A stretch of 36,865 nt of DNA from NCBI GenBank assembly GCA_015068365.1, contig SVKR01000175.1:1-36865 (forward strand), written 5' to 3'. The notes beneath the pieces were generated by a model. That model made no database searches, was not told the DNA's origin, and saw only the letters and a list, made by a program, of their open reading frames with translations. The translations under genes and the position numbers were made by a program. The DNA is from Oscillospiraceae bacterium (lineage in GTDB: Bacteria > Bacillota > Clostridia > Oscillospirales > Oscillospiraceae). This document shows, in pieces, positions 30,151 to 36,865 of the stretch (its first letter is position 1; each line of letters starts with the position of its first letter).

Positions 30151-30993
30151 TCAAAAAAGACTAAGCTGCTCGTGTTCAGGCGGCATGGGAAGAGGAAATA
30201 CGCCAATCACAATAAAGGGATTCTTTGAAATATAATGGTTGCTTAGCGTGGTGCCAAGGAAAAAATACGTATCCCGTTTAGTATATTCGTCATAGAATTT
30301 ATGTTTTACTTTTTCAATGGCTGTTTTTTCATCATTTCTTTTTAAGCAATTCAAATAGAGCATTCCAATTTCCCAGTCCTCTATCGTTGCTCTAGACCGC
30401 TTTCCTTCATCATCTTCAAATACATAGTAAAAGGTGTATGGAATCTTTTGAACAACGCGGAATTCCTCTTCCCTTTCCTGTTCTGTTTGAAAAAGGTTCA
30501 TTTGCCGTGCTTGGGCTGCAAGGCTTTCCAGCTTGTTCGAATCCCAATTCGGATCACATCGTTCACAGTCGACACTGATGATTTTTGCCGGCTTGAAAAT
30601 GGCCAAAGACATTGGCGATTCTTTGCTTTTTGCTTTATCAATAATTGTTTGCAGATTCGTGTAGACTTCGCTGTTTCCTAAAACGATTCTACGTCTTTCG
30701 TTCCAGTCAACATGGCCAGATTTTTTATACACATGATGGACCTCAATGCTCTCTAGCTGTGGACGATATGACTCTATGCGAAAATCACTTGTGTTTTTTT
30801 CGACTTCCACTTCTATCCATGAGTACTTGGGATACTTTTGTTCATCATTGAGCAGACGATATGGCATTGGATAAAGACGTATCCAAGATCCATCTTCCAT
30901 AATACCTGCCGTACAAACAAGTTCAGCGTATTTTCTTGAAATGGTAGGGTATGTCTTGACAGTAATATAGACTTTTACCTTGCCACTTATCAT
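30151..30993 (-). CDS. hypothetical partner of the DUF488 protein, 280 residues
   Basis: Not recognised by function. A soluble beta-rich N-terminal half (KVYITVKTYPTISRKYAELVCTAGIMEDGSWIRLYPMPYRLL) reads like a small nucleic-acid- or RNA-binding barrel, a central CxxC (VDCERCDPNW) could hold metal, and the end (YFFLGTTLSNHYISKNPFIVIGVFPLP) is conserved-looking. It overlaps the DUF488 gene by 4 bases (ATGA) and is the second gene of that unit, so the two products very probably act together. Located on the island near CRISPR-Cas, hence possibly defence or DNA/RNA-processing related. Confidence 0.8.
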   Translation of the reverse strand: MISGKVKVYITVKTYPTISRKYAELVCTAGIMEDGSWIRLYPMPYRLLNDEQKYPKYSWIEVEVEKNTSDFRIESYRPQLESIEVHHVYKKSGHVDWNERRRIVLGNSEVYTNLQTIIDKAKSKESPMSLAIFKPAKIISVDCERCDPNWDSNKLESLAAQARQMNLFQTEQEREEEFRVVQKIPYTFYYVFEDDEGKRSRATIEDWEIGMLYLNCLKRNDEKTAIEKVKHKFYDEYTKRDTYFFLGTTLSNHYISKNPFIVIGVFPLPMPPEHEQLSLF

Positions 30994-31883
30994 AAATCAG
31001 CACTCCTAATAGTATACTTTGAACACATATAATCACGAATAACATGGCGGTGGCACATTTGAGGGTCTTTTTCAAAACACATTAGTGCTACTCTGCTTTC
31101 TGCTTTTATAATACGATATAGCTTATCTAACTCTTTCGTCAGTTTAGGCAATGTCTTTTCGTAATCGGAAAAAAGACTAGTATAGTCTTCTATTCCACTC
31201 AGATTCTTTCGCTTTTCCGATTCAATGCCCAATGCTGAGATAGAAATATATTTAATTGGGATACCCTTCATTCCCTGCATTACTTGTTCTAATTTCTCCC
31301 GGGAAAATCCAAACTTACGGCTATAAGTGTTCTTTCGAACATCGCATAATACTCGAACATCGTTTTCAATCAATGTATTAACAAACGCTTCCAGACTACG
31401 TCCTTCGTATCCTATCGTGAATAGCACCTCATCGTCTTGTTTATAACGCTCGCGTTCATCCAGCAATTTCTGTAGTTCTTTTTGTTTATTTCCAAATAAT
31501 CTGTTGAGAATCTCGCTATTGATTGTATAGTACGGATATGCACTATACGTTCTTCTCATAAGTGCATCTCCACGTTCCTTTGGAATGGAATAATCAGTTT
31601 CTATTTCTCCATCCAAATCTAAATCGCGGGATAGCGTGATTCTGTGTGTGACATCAGATAAAAAGCCATTCTTTCGGAGAACAGCGACATCTTCTGCTAA
31701 TTGAAAAGAATACGGTCCATAATGATAAGGCACGAACTCATAATCAGTCCGCTTATACTGCATCATGAACAAGAACATAAGCTTTTGAAAATCCGTTGCC
31801 GATGCTGGCTCGTCAAGCTTGTCCGCGATGGCAAGCAAAAGACGCTGGCGCTTATATGTTGGCAGATCTTTGTTCGTGCTCAT
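30990..31883 (-). CDS. DUF488 domain protein with N-terminal Panacea/SocA-like domain
   Basis: A 297-residue two-domain protein. The C-terminal half has the DUF488 features: FTIGYEGRSLEAFVNTL, VLCDVRKNTYSRKFGFS, YISISALGIE, and RVALMCFEKDPQMCHRHVI with the conserved Cys/His end (C..H). The N-terminal half (LLAIADKLDEPASATDFQKLMFLFMMQY...FVPYHYGPYSFQLAEDVAVLRKNGFLSD) resembles Panacea/SocA-type domains, which occur in antitoxins and phage-defence loci. DUF488 is thought to act on nucleic acids or nucleotides but no reaction is established to my knowledge. ATG at 31883 has GGAGGAAG upstream. Promoter at 31940-31968; translationally coupled to the next gene. Confidence 0.82.
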   Translation of the reverse strand: MSTNKDLPTYKRQRLLLAIADKLDEPASATDFQKLMFLFMMQYKRTDYEFVPYHYGPYSFQLAEDVAVLRKNGFLSDVTHRITLSRDLDLDGEIETDYSIPKERGDALMRRTYSAYPYYTINSEILNRLFGNKQKELQKLLDERERYKQDDEVLFTIGYEGRSLEAFVNTLIENDVRVLCDVRKNTYSRKFGFSREKLEQVMQGMKGIPIKYISISALGIESEKRKNLSGIEDYTSLFSDYEKTLPKLTKELDKLYRIIKAESRVALMCFEKDPQMCHRHVIRDYMCSKYTIRSADL

Positions 31884-31939
31884 TGTTCTTCCTCCAACAA
31901 AATAAGTCGTTTGTTCATCATGCTGTGTTTTAATAATAT

Positions 31940-31968
31940 ATTTTACACTATTATCAAGCCGTTTGCAA
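31940..31968 (-). promoter_or_regulatory. promoter of the DUF488 unit
   Basis: On the minus strand TTGCAA (31968-31963) and TAAAAT (31945-31940), spacer 17 bases. Confidence 0.7.
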
Positions 31969-32021
31969 TCATTATTCATTCTAGAAGTGAAGGTAAAATG
32001 AAAAATGTAATCTTCCAATAA

Positions 32022-32064
32022 GCGAAAAGCGGTGGCCGCAGGAATCCGCAGCCACCGCTTTTCG
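32022..32064 (-). terminator. hairpin terminator after the GNAT gene
   Basis: GCGAAAAGCGGTGGC (32022-32036) and its complement (32051-32064) form a long stem directly after the GNAT stop, with T-rich sequence following on the minus strand. Confidence 0.75.
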
Positions 32065-32083
32065 GAGGGAAGCCATATTCATT

Positions 32084-32674
32084 TTACGCTAAATGTTGAT
32101 ACATAAAGATGCAGGATTCGTCATAGGCCGGCTTCAGCCGAGCGTGCAGGCTATCCTCCGACTTTTCATCCAGGCGCTTGAAGCCGTAAGCTTCATATCG
32201 GTTAATCAGCTTCTCAAACGGCAACGCAAAGATATACACCACGCGGACGCCAATATCCTTGGAGATCCGCTCAATGATCGGGATGACGAACTCCGAAAAG
32301 ATGATGGCGCCGATTCCCTTGTAATCCGGGTGGGCATCGATGTAGGCGCTGTTGACGGCAAAGTTGGCCAGCTCCACGCCGGGGAGTGTGTCGAATTCGA
32401 TATGCCCGTCCCGCTCCTGCTCATTGCCGGAAATCAGACCGGCCTTCAGCGAAAAATAGCCAACGAGCTCATCTGTTTCGCAGGAACGGACAAGATATGT
32501 CCGCATTGTGCTGGCGTTCTCTTCCGGGAACGCATAGAATTTGATGTACCGTTCCAGCCCAATGCCAGCCGTTTCTTTGATGTAGAAATGGTTGGCAATA
32601 TCATCCTCGTCCCGCTTCAGTGCGCCGAGATGATCGCAGTAAAAGGGATAGCTTTGAATTACACCTTTAGGCAT
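32084..32674 (-). CDS. GNAT-family N-acetyltransferase (possible toxin of a pair)
   Basis: A 196-residue acetyl-CoA-dependent acetyltransferase. DELVGYFSLKAGLI and VELANFAVNSAYIDAHPDYKGIGAIIFSEFVIPII give the beta-4 strand and the acetyl-CoA pyrophosphate loop (Y-K-G-I-G), then VRVVYIFALPFEKLINRYEAYGFKRL is the GNAT beta-5/helix/GF motif. Its ATG overlaps the stop of the 61-residue gene by 8 bases (ATGCCTAA), so the two are coupled. Acetyltransferase toxins (TacT type) are paired with small antitoxins in this order; whether this is a toxin is inference. It ends at the hairpin 32022-32064. Confidence 0.85.
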   Translation of the reverse strand: MPKGVIQSYPFYCDHLGALKRDEDDIANHFYIKETAGIGLERYIKFYAFPEENASTMRTYLVRSCETDELVGYFSLKAGLISGNEQERDGHIEFDTLPGVELANFAVNSAYIDAHPDYKGIGAIIFSEFVIPIIERISKDIGVRVVYIFALPFEKLINRYEAYGFKRLDEKSEDSLHARLKPAYDESCIFMYQHLA

Positions 32675-32852
32675 TTGGCCGCTTCTCACTTTCCATCTGT
32701 TCTACGATCTTTTTGCGGAGCTCAGCGGACTCCGCTTTCATCTTCTCCCGGTCGGGGGCAGGCGTGTCCATGATCTGCTTCATGATGCTCTTCCCCAACT
32801 CCCCGGAAAGATTCGCCATATTGGGCTTTCCATATCTAACGGCTTGATCCAC
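32667..32852 (-). CDS. 61-residue small protein coupled to the GNAT gene
   Basis: Not recognised. A highly charged helical protein (SIMKQIMDTPAPDREKMKAESAELRKKIVEQMESEK) with a coiled-coil-like C-terminal half. GTG at 32852 has AGGAGG 7 bases upstream. It precedes and overlaps the GNAT acetyltransferase gene, the layout of an antitoxin-toxin pair, but no ribbon-helix-helix or other DNA-binding domain is obvious, unlike the DUF1778 antitoxins known for GNAT toxins. Promoter at 32909-32937. Confidence 0.7.
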   Translation of the reverse strand: MDQAVRYGKPNMANLSGELGKSIMKQIMDTPAPDREKMKAESAELRKKIVEQMESEKRPNA

Positions 32853-32908
32853 AGTACTACCTCCTAACACGTTAGACTATGCGGTGAAGACTCCTTCATT
32901 GCAATCAT

Positions 32909-32937
32909 ATTATATCACAAAGCATTTTGATACGCAA
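32909..32937 (-). promoter_or_regulatory. promoter of the 61-residue protein/GNAT unit
   Basis: On the minus strand TTGCGT (32937-32932) and consensus TATAAT (32914-32909), spacer 17 bases; leader about 55 bases. Confidence 0.7.
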
Positions 32938-32975
32938 ATAGTATTACTCACCAGTTGCCAAATAATGAGGACTAA

Positions 32976-33010
32976 CGCCCTGTGCGGTCTCAACTTGACT
33001 GCACAGGGCG
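32976..33010 (-). terminator. hairpin after the XRE gene
   Basis: CGCCCTGTGC and GCACAGGGCG (32976-32985, 33001-33010) pair with a 15-base loop just beyond the XRE stop; the T run is poor. Confidence 0.5.
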
Positions 33011-33016
33011 CTTTCA

Positions 33017-33358
33017 TCATTCATCCGTTGTCGCAAACGCTTCCAAAAGATTGCCCATCACATCGCTTGCAATCCTAAACTGCTTGGGCGTCAGCAGGGC
33101 GAGGCGGGCACTCAATTCAGATACATCATTCTTTTCCTGAGCGCCAAATAGCAGCGTGTCACATGAGATAGAAAGCGTTGTACAGATTTTCCTTAATGTC
33201 GTCAAAGAAACACCAACGGTGCCGCGCTCGACTGCAGAAAGACTCTTTGTCCCCAGCCCAATCATTTCTGAGAACTGGTCTTGCGTTAAGCCAACCTTTT
33301 CCCGCTCTTTCTTGATGTTCTGCCCAATCACAATATTGATCTCTTTCTTCTCACTCAT
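33017..33358 (-). CDS. XRE-family transcriptional regulator
   Basis: A 113-residue repressor-like protein with one helix-turn-helix: IGQNIKKEREKVGLTQDQFSEMIGLGTKSLSAVERGTVGVSLTTLRKICTTL (about residues 11-62), the standard Cro/CI pattern, followed by a helical tail (LSARLALLTPKQFRIASDVMGNLLEAF) that may dimerise. ATG at 33358 has AAGGTGGTG upstream. It is divergent from the SLOG gene and the cas genes, so it could control them or itself. Confidence 0.88.
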   Translation of the reverse strand: MSEKKEINIVIGQNIKKEREKVGLTQDQFSEMIGLGTKSLSAVERGTVGVSLTTLRKICTTLSISCDTLLFGAQEKNDVSELSARLALLTPKQFRIASDVMGNLLEAFATTDE

Positions 33359-33416
33359 GTCAGCACCACCTTGTAACATTAGTTTATGTAATGGTGATGT
33401 TGACTAAAACACATTA

Positions 33417-33445
33417 TTGACATTAGAATTAATCGCATTAATAAT
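33417..33445 (+). promoter_or_regulatory. promoter of the SLOG gene (and possibly cas operon)
   Basis: Consensus TTGACA (33417-33422) and AATAAT (33440-33445), spacer 17 bases, 37 bases before the GTG at 33483. Confidence 0.75.
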
Positions 33446-33482
33446 ACGACTATTTATCCAATAATGACGAGGAGTAACTGCT

Positions 33483-33947
33483 GTGCGCACAAAAACCTGC
33501 TTCTTCATCGGCCACCGGGATGCACCTGATGTGCTGTGTCCGTTGCTGTCCGATGCCGTGGAACGACATATCATCGAATATGGGGTAACAGAATTCATTG
33601 TTGGGCATTACGGACGCTTTGATGCAATGGCAGCAAGTGCGGTACGTAAAGCAAAGGAGCGCCACCCGGAGGTGACGCTCACTCTTCTAATACCGTATTA
33701 TCCCCCAACCTGCGACACGTCCGATTATGACTGCACATATTATCCAGAGGGAATGGAGAATGTTCCAAGGCCTTTTGCTATCGTTAAGGCGAATGAACAC
33801 ATGATCCGGCACTGTTCATTTTTGATATGCTACAGTTGCGACTATATTGGAAACACTCGTCGGCTGGTGGAATATGCCAAGTCGTGTGAAAAGCGTGGAA
33901 ACTTGAAAGTTGAAAACCTGGCAGACCTGAATGCTGTTTATTTCTGA
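33483..33947 (+). CDS. short SLOG-family (DUF1273-like) protein
   Basis: A 154-residue Rossmann-like protein. CFFIGHRDAP (Gly-His-Arg at 10-12) and FIVGHYGRFDAMAASAVRKAKER are the two ligand-binding loops of SLOG proteins of the YpsA/DUF1273 group; RPFAIVKANEHMIRHCSFLICYSCDYIGNTRRLVEYA is the C-terminal conserved part. SLOG domains bind nucleotide-derived ligands and occur in some defence systems; the role of this short form is unknown. GTG at 33483 has GAGGAG 8 bases upstream. It is 71 bases before cas3 on the same strand. Confidence 0.82.
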   Translation: MRTKTCFFIGHRDAPDVLCPLLSDAVERHIIEYGVTEFIVGHYGRFDAMAASAVRKAKERHPEVTLTLLIPYYPPTCDTSDYDCTYYPEGMENVPRPFAIVKANEHMIRHCSFLICYSCDYIGNTRRLVEYAKSCEKRGNLKVENLADLNAVYF

Positions 33948-33965
33948 AAGTGTGTATGCTACAAT
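33937..33965 (+). promoter_or_regulatory. possible cas operon promoter
   Basis: Extended -10 TGCTACAAT (TACAAT 33960-33965) with weak TTTATT (33937-33942), spacer 17, just after the SLOG stop. Confidence 0.45.
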
Positions 33966-34018
33966 AATACCAAACAAAAAGCCTCGAAAAATTATCTGTG
34001 ATAGATGGAGCCAATGCA

Positions 34019-36571
34019 ATGGAACTAAACAGATTCTGGGCAAAAACAGAACCTTTCCAATCTGTTCTGACGCATGCATTTGTCAGTGGCAGCGTTGCTC
34101 AATACTTGTTGCGTGATTTGCTTTCAGAAGGTGACAGAAGACAACTGCGTGCCAACCTTGGATTGAGCGCGGATTCATTGTCCGGTTTTGTAGGATACCT
34201 TGTCTCTCTGCACGATATAGGCAAGCTGGAATACAGTTTTCAATGTCAAGATGCGTTCTACAGAGATATGATTGCGGGAAATAGCAACCTCCAGGGGCTC
34301 TTTATCGCAGGTGTCCGACATGAAAAAACCAGTCAATCCTGTATGAGTGCACTGTGGAAGCAGCAAGGAGAAAACAGAGCATCGTCTGCGCTGCTGTCAA
34401 AGATTATCGGTGCACATCACCAAGGAAAGACCGGAAACGGGAATTTCAAGAGATCGTCCGGTTGGTTTGAACTACAAAGTGAGCTGGAAGGAACAATGCG
34501 GCGTCATTTCCTCGGTGCAGAAGGCGTTATGCTTCCCGAAATAGAGAGATTGCATCAAGGTCCTGCGGCTGTATTGCTGCTTGGTCTCATGATTCTGGCA
34601 GACTGGATATCATCCGGAAGCATGTTTTCCGACGCGGAAGCGTGGATTGGATGCCCAAATCAGGATATACATATCGAAGAAGCAACCAAAGAGTTTCTGA
34701 ACAGGAGCGGATTGAACCCGCAAAAAATAATTTGGCCTCCGGCATTTTCCGATGTATGGCCAAACATCCCATATGACGGTCAGCGCCCGCTGCAGAGAAC
34801 TGTGGAAACTGTCTTGCATGAAATGGAACTGCCAGCACAGTTGGTCTTGATTGAAGCTCCGATGGGAGAGGGCAAAACCGAGGCTGGCGTTTACGCTGCG
34901 CTGCATATGGCAATGCAATGGGGAAAAGACGGACTCTATGTCGCTTTGCCGACGGCAGCCACATCCAATCAGATGGTTGGAAGAATACGGGCATTGCTAG
35001 ATCTTCATGGTTTGTCCGATTCCGTTCGGCTCCTTCATTCCATGGCCTGGCTGGAGAAAGCGGAAGAATACCGCCCGAACTCCCCGGATGAACATGATGA
35101 GATCGCCTCCTGGCTTGCTCCGGTCAAACGAGGCTTGCTCGGTCAATATGCAGTCGGAACAGTCGATCAGGCCATGCTTGCAGCGACCAATGTGAAATAC
35201 GGCGTACTCCGACTGCTCGGACTGTCCAACAAAGCATTAATCATCGATGAGATCCACTCCTATGATGCATATATGTCGGAGATCATTGTTCGTCTTCTGG
35301 AATGGTGCAAAGCGTTGGAGATTCCGGTTGTAATGCTTTCCGCGACGCTTCCGCCGATGCTGAAGGAGAAGTTACTAAAACCGTACGCTTCCCATCGTTT
35401 TTCGGAAGCATATCCGCTGATCACGGCAATAGACCAGGACGGAAGAGTGATCGAACGAGAAATCGGACAAACGAGTCACCGGCTTAATGTCCAGGTCCAG
35501 CTTACCCCGTTGCTTGGTGACGCAGATCAGATCGCGGAACTCGCAGTAAACGAGGTCGCTGATGGAGGCTGCATCTGTGTTCTGATGAACACAGTTCGGG
35601 AAGTGCAGGCCGTATATTCGTCCATCAAAAAACGATATCATGGCGACTTGCTTCTGTTCCATGCACAGTTTCCGGCAGGACAGCGCGCCGAGCTTGAAAC
35701 AGAGTGTATTTCACGTTACGGGAAGGATAAAAGCCATCGTCCGAAGCAGTCTATACTGGTCGCCACGCAGGTCGTGGAGCAGTCTTTGGATGTGGATTTT
35801 GATTTCATGATCACAGCGATAGCACCGATCGATTTGCTGCTGCAAAGAATGGGCCGTGTATTCCGGCATGACGACAGCCCACGCCCAGCAAGCCATGTTC
35901 ACGCAGGTATGACGGTCCTGGTTCCGAAAGAGGGCTCCGGATTCGGATCCAGCGCCTATGTCTATCCCGAGTGCCTGTTGAACAGCGCGATTCGTCTATT
36001 GAAAGACCGAACACACATTCAGATACCTGAGGATATGGCCCAGCTGGTGCGTGAAGGGTACGATCCTTCCTTTGCCCCGGAAGAGGAGGCTCGGCAATGG
36101 CTTGAGAACCAGATCAAAGAGCAGGCTGAAGCCGGCGCAAGCCAGCAGTATCTCCTGAATCCTCCGGACAAGCTATACTCTGCGCTGAATGAAGAATTCC
36201 TTTACGAAGATGATGAGAACTCTTATCGCCTCTCTGCAAAAACTCGTTTGGGCGAGCCGACAGTTCGAATTGCGCTTCTTACTGAGGAAGAAATGGCGCA
36301 GCTTTATCCGTTTATTCAGACAAAGAACGGGAGACAGGTTGCAAATGTCTGGGATCGAAAGACAGCAGAACTGGTAATGAAGAGAAGCGTTTCCGTAAGA
36401 ATTCGAAGACTGGATGGGAATCTGTCCGGATTATCGGACATTCAAGGCGCTATGCTTCTATCGGGCTTGAAAATACTGCCGCTTAAAGATGGCGTGTATC
36501 GGACGGAAAAAGGAAGAATCATCCGTTTTGACACAGCGCTTGGATTGTTAATTGAAGAGGGTGTGTCATGA
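34019..36571 (+). CDS. cas3: CRISPR-associated helicase-nuclease Cas3 (type I-E)
   Basis: An 850-residue Cas3: an N-terminal HD nuclease domain (His19 in LTHAFVSG; His65-Asp66 in VSLHDIGKLEYSFQ; IIGAHHQGKTG), then a superfamily 2 helicase with Walker A APMGEGKTEA (about 281-290), DEIH at 410-413, SATLPPM near 441, QVVEQSLDVDFD and motif VI LLLQRMGRVFRH near 609. It is recruited by Cascade to unwind and degrade foreign DNA. ATG at 34019 is chosen because GGAG is 8 bases upstream; the GTG at 33998 has no RBS. The stop overlaps the start of the next gene by 4 bases. The neighbour cas8e fixes the subtype as I-E. Confidence 0.95.
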   Translation: MELNRFWAKTEPFQSVLTHAFVSGSVAQYLLRDLLSEGDRRQLRANLGLSADSLSGFVGYLVSLHDIGKLEYSFQCQDAFYRDMIAGNSNLQGLFIAGVRHEKTSQSCMSALWKQQGENRASSALLSKIIGAHHQGKTGNGNFKRSSGWFELQSELEGTMRRHFLGAEGVMLPEIERLHQGPAAVLLLGLMILADWISSGSMFSDAEAWIGCPNQDIHIEEATKEFLNRSGLNPQKIIWPPAFSDVWPNIPYDGQRPLQRTVETVLHEMELPAQLVLIEAPMGEGKTEAGVYAALHMAMQWGKDGLYVALPTAATSNQMVGRIRALLDLHGLSDSVRLLHSMAWLEKAEEYRPNSPDEHDEIASWLAPVKRGLLGQYAVGTVDQAMLAATNVKYGVLRLLGLSNKALIIDEIHSYDAYMSEIIVRLLEWCKALEIPVVMLSATLPPMLKEKLLKPYASHRFSEAYPLITAIDQDGRVIEREIGQTSHRLNVQVQLTPLLGDADQIAELAVNEVADGGCICVLMNTVREVQAVYSSIKKRYHGDLLLFHAQFPAGQRAELETECISRYGKDKSHRPKQSILVATQVVEQSLDVDFDFMITAIAPIDLLLQRMGRVFRHDDSPRPASHVHAGMTVLVPKEGSGFGSSAYVYPECLLNSAIRLLKDRTHIQIPEDMAQLVREGYDPSFAPEEEARQWLENQIKEQAEAGASQQYLLNPPDKLYSALNEEFLYEDDENSYRLSAKTRLGEPTVRIALLTEEEMAQLYPFIQTKNGRQVANVWDRKTAELVMKRSVSVRIRRLDGNLSGLSDIQGAMLLSGLKILPLKDGVYRTEKGRIIRFDTALGLLIEEGVS

Positions 36572-36865
36572 AAGCAAGTTTTTCTGTTTTGGATCAGGCA
36601 TGGATCCCCGTTGTTTCTCTTGACGGAGAGGAAAAGTTTCTCGGTATCCGCCAGGTGCTGGAACATGCCCATGAGCTGCGGGAAATCAGCTCTGCATCTC
36701 CATTGGAGGAATACAGCGTTTATCGTTTCCTCGGCTTGTTCCTGATGGATGCGCTCCGCCCGGAAACAGAGTTACACATTGAAGACCTACTGGACGCGGG
36801 GCGATTCGACATGAAGCAGGTGGAGGCATATATTGCCCTGTGCGAAAGCGAGGGCGTCAGCTTCG
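36568..36865 (+). CDS. casA: Cascade large subunit Cas8e/Cse1, N-terminal part (cut by window end)
   Basis: The 99 visible residues begin MKASFSVLDQAWIPVVSLDGEEKF..., then IRQVLEHAHELREISSASPLEEYSVYRFLGLFLMDAL, which is the classic Cse1/CasA start (F.LL...WIPV, then L..A..L..I.. and P....A..RLL). Cas8e recognises the PAM as part of Cascade. ATGA overlap with cas3 shows coupling. The frame is open to the window edge. Confidence 0.9.
   Translation, partial: MKASFSVLDQAWIPVVSLDGEEKFLGIRQVLEHAHELREISSASPLEEYSVYRFLGLFLMDALRPETELHIEDLLDAGRFDMKQVEAYIALCESEGVSF

Overview
The window looks like chromosome of a GC-rich, anaerobic, low-spore-text-book Clostridium relative, most likely a gut Oscillospiraceae-type bacterium. 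This is inferred from the GC-rich codon use together with clear TTGACA/TATAAT-type promoters, strong GGAGG ribosome binding sites, an S-layer-homology surface protein, a glycyl radical enzyme, AzlCD, a class M sirtuin and many small MATE/hydrolase genes. No rRNA or complete tRNA is present, and the assignment is from general knowledge, not from a search.

Positions 1 to about 26100 are ordinary GC-rich core/accessory chromosome. It holds: the end of a flavodoxin-like gene and a sugar O-acetyltransferase; a minus-strand unit of a 53-residue Cys-rich protein, a 26-residue ORF and a class M sirtuin; an HxlR regulator; a 1052-residue secreted SLH metallophosphoesterase; azlC-azlD; an NxxxD/DxxxD cation diffusion facilitator; an HSL-type esterase; a hypothetical gene with a long structured leader; a minus-strand run mnmM, (structured repeat), DUF1653, rhodanese lipoprotein, HyuA-like ATPase; a stand-alone ATP-cone protein; a NifX-FKBP fusion; corA; an orphan glycyl radical enzyme; a four-gene operon (HD protein, MATE-HATPase fusion, AlkZ-related protein, esterase); glutaminase; and a type B carboxylesterase.

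Positions 26100 to 29090 are a mixed border zone: a MepA-like MATE pump whose promoter carries a GTTAG-N6-CTAAC operator, two more copies of that operator, a probable hydrolase remnant, a small membrane protein, then a tRNA 3'-end fragment followed by its terminator. This fragment reads as an integration junction (attR) with 11-bp-spaced direct repeats on both sides.

From 29091 to the end the sequence is more AT-rich and looks like an integrated island: several unknown genes, a DUF488 protein overlapping an unknown partner, a 61-residue protein overlapping a GNAT acetyltransferase (toxin-antitoxin-like layout), an XRE regulator, a short SLOG protein, and the start of a type I-E CRISPR-Cas operon (cas3, then cas8e/cse1 running off the window). 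No CRISPR array lies inside the window.

The most unusual signals are a pair of about 190-200 bp multi-hairpin elements, each sitting just downstream of a good promoter as the 5' leader of a different gene; the HD plus MATE-HATPase operon; the NifX/Cys-His-linker/FKBP fusion; the MepR-type operators without a visible MepR; and the accretion junction at the tRNA end next to a CRISPR-Cas/defence cluster.
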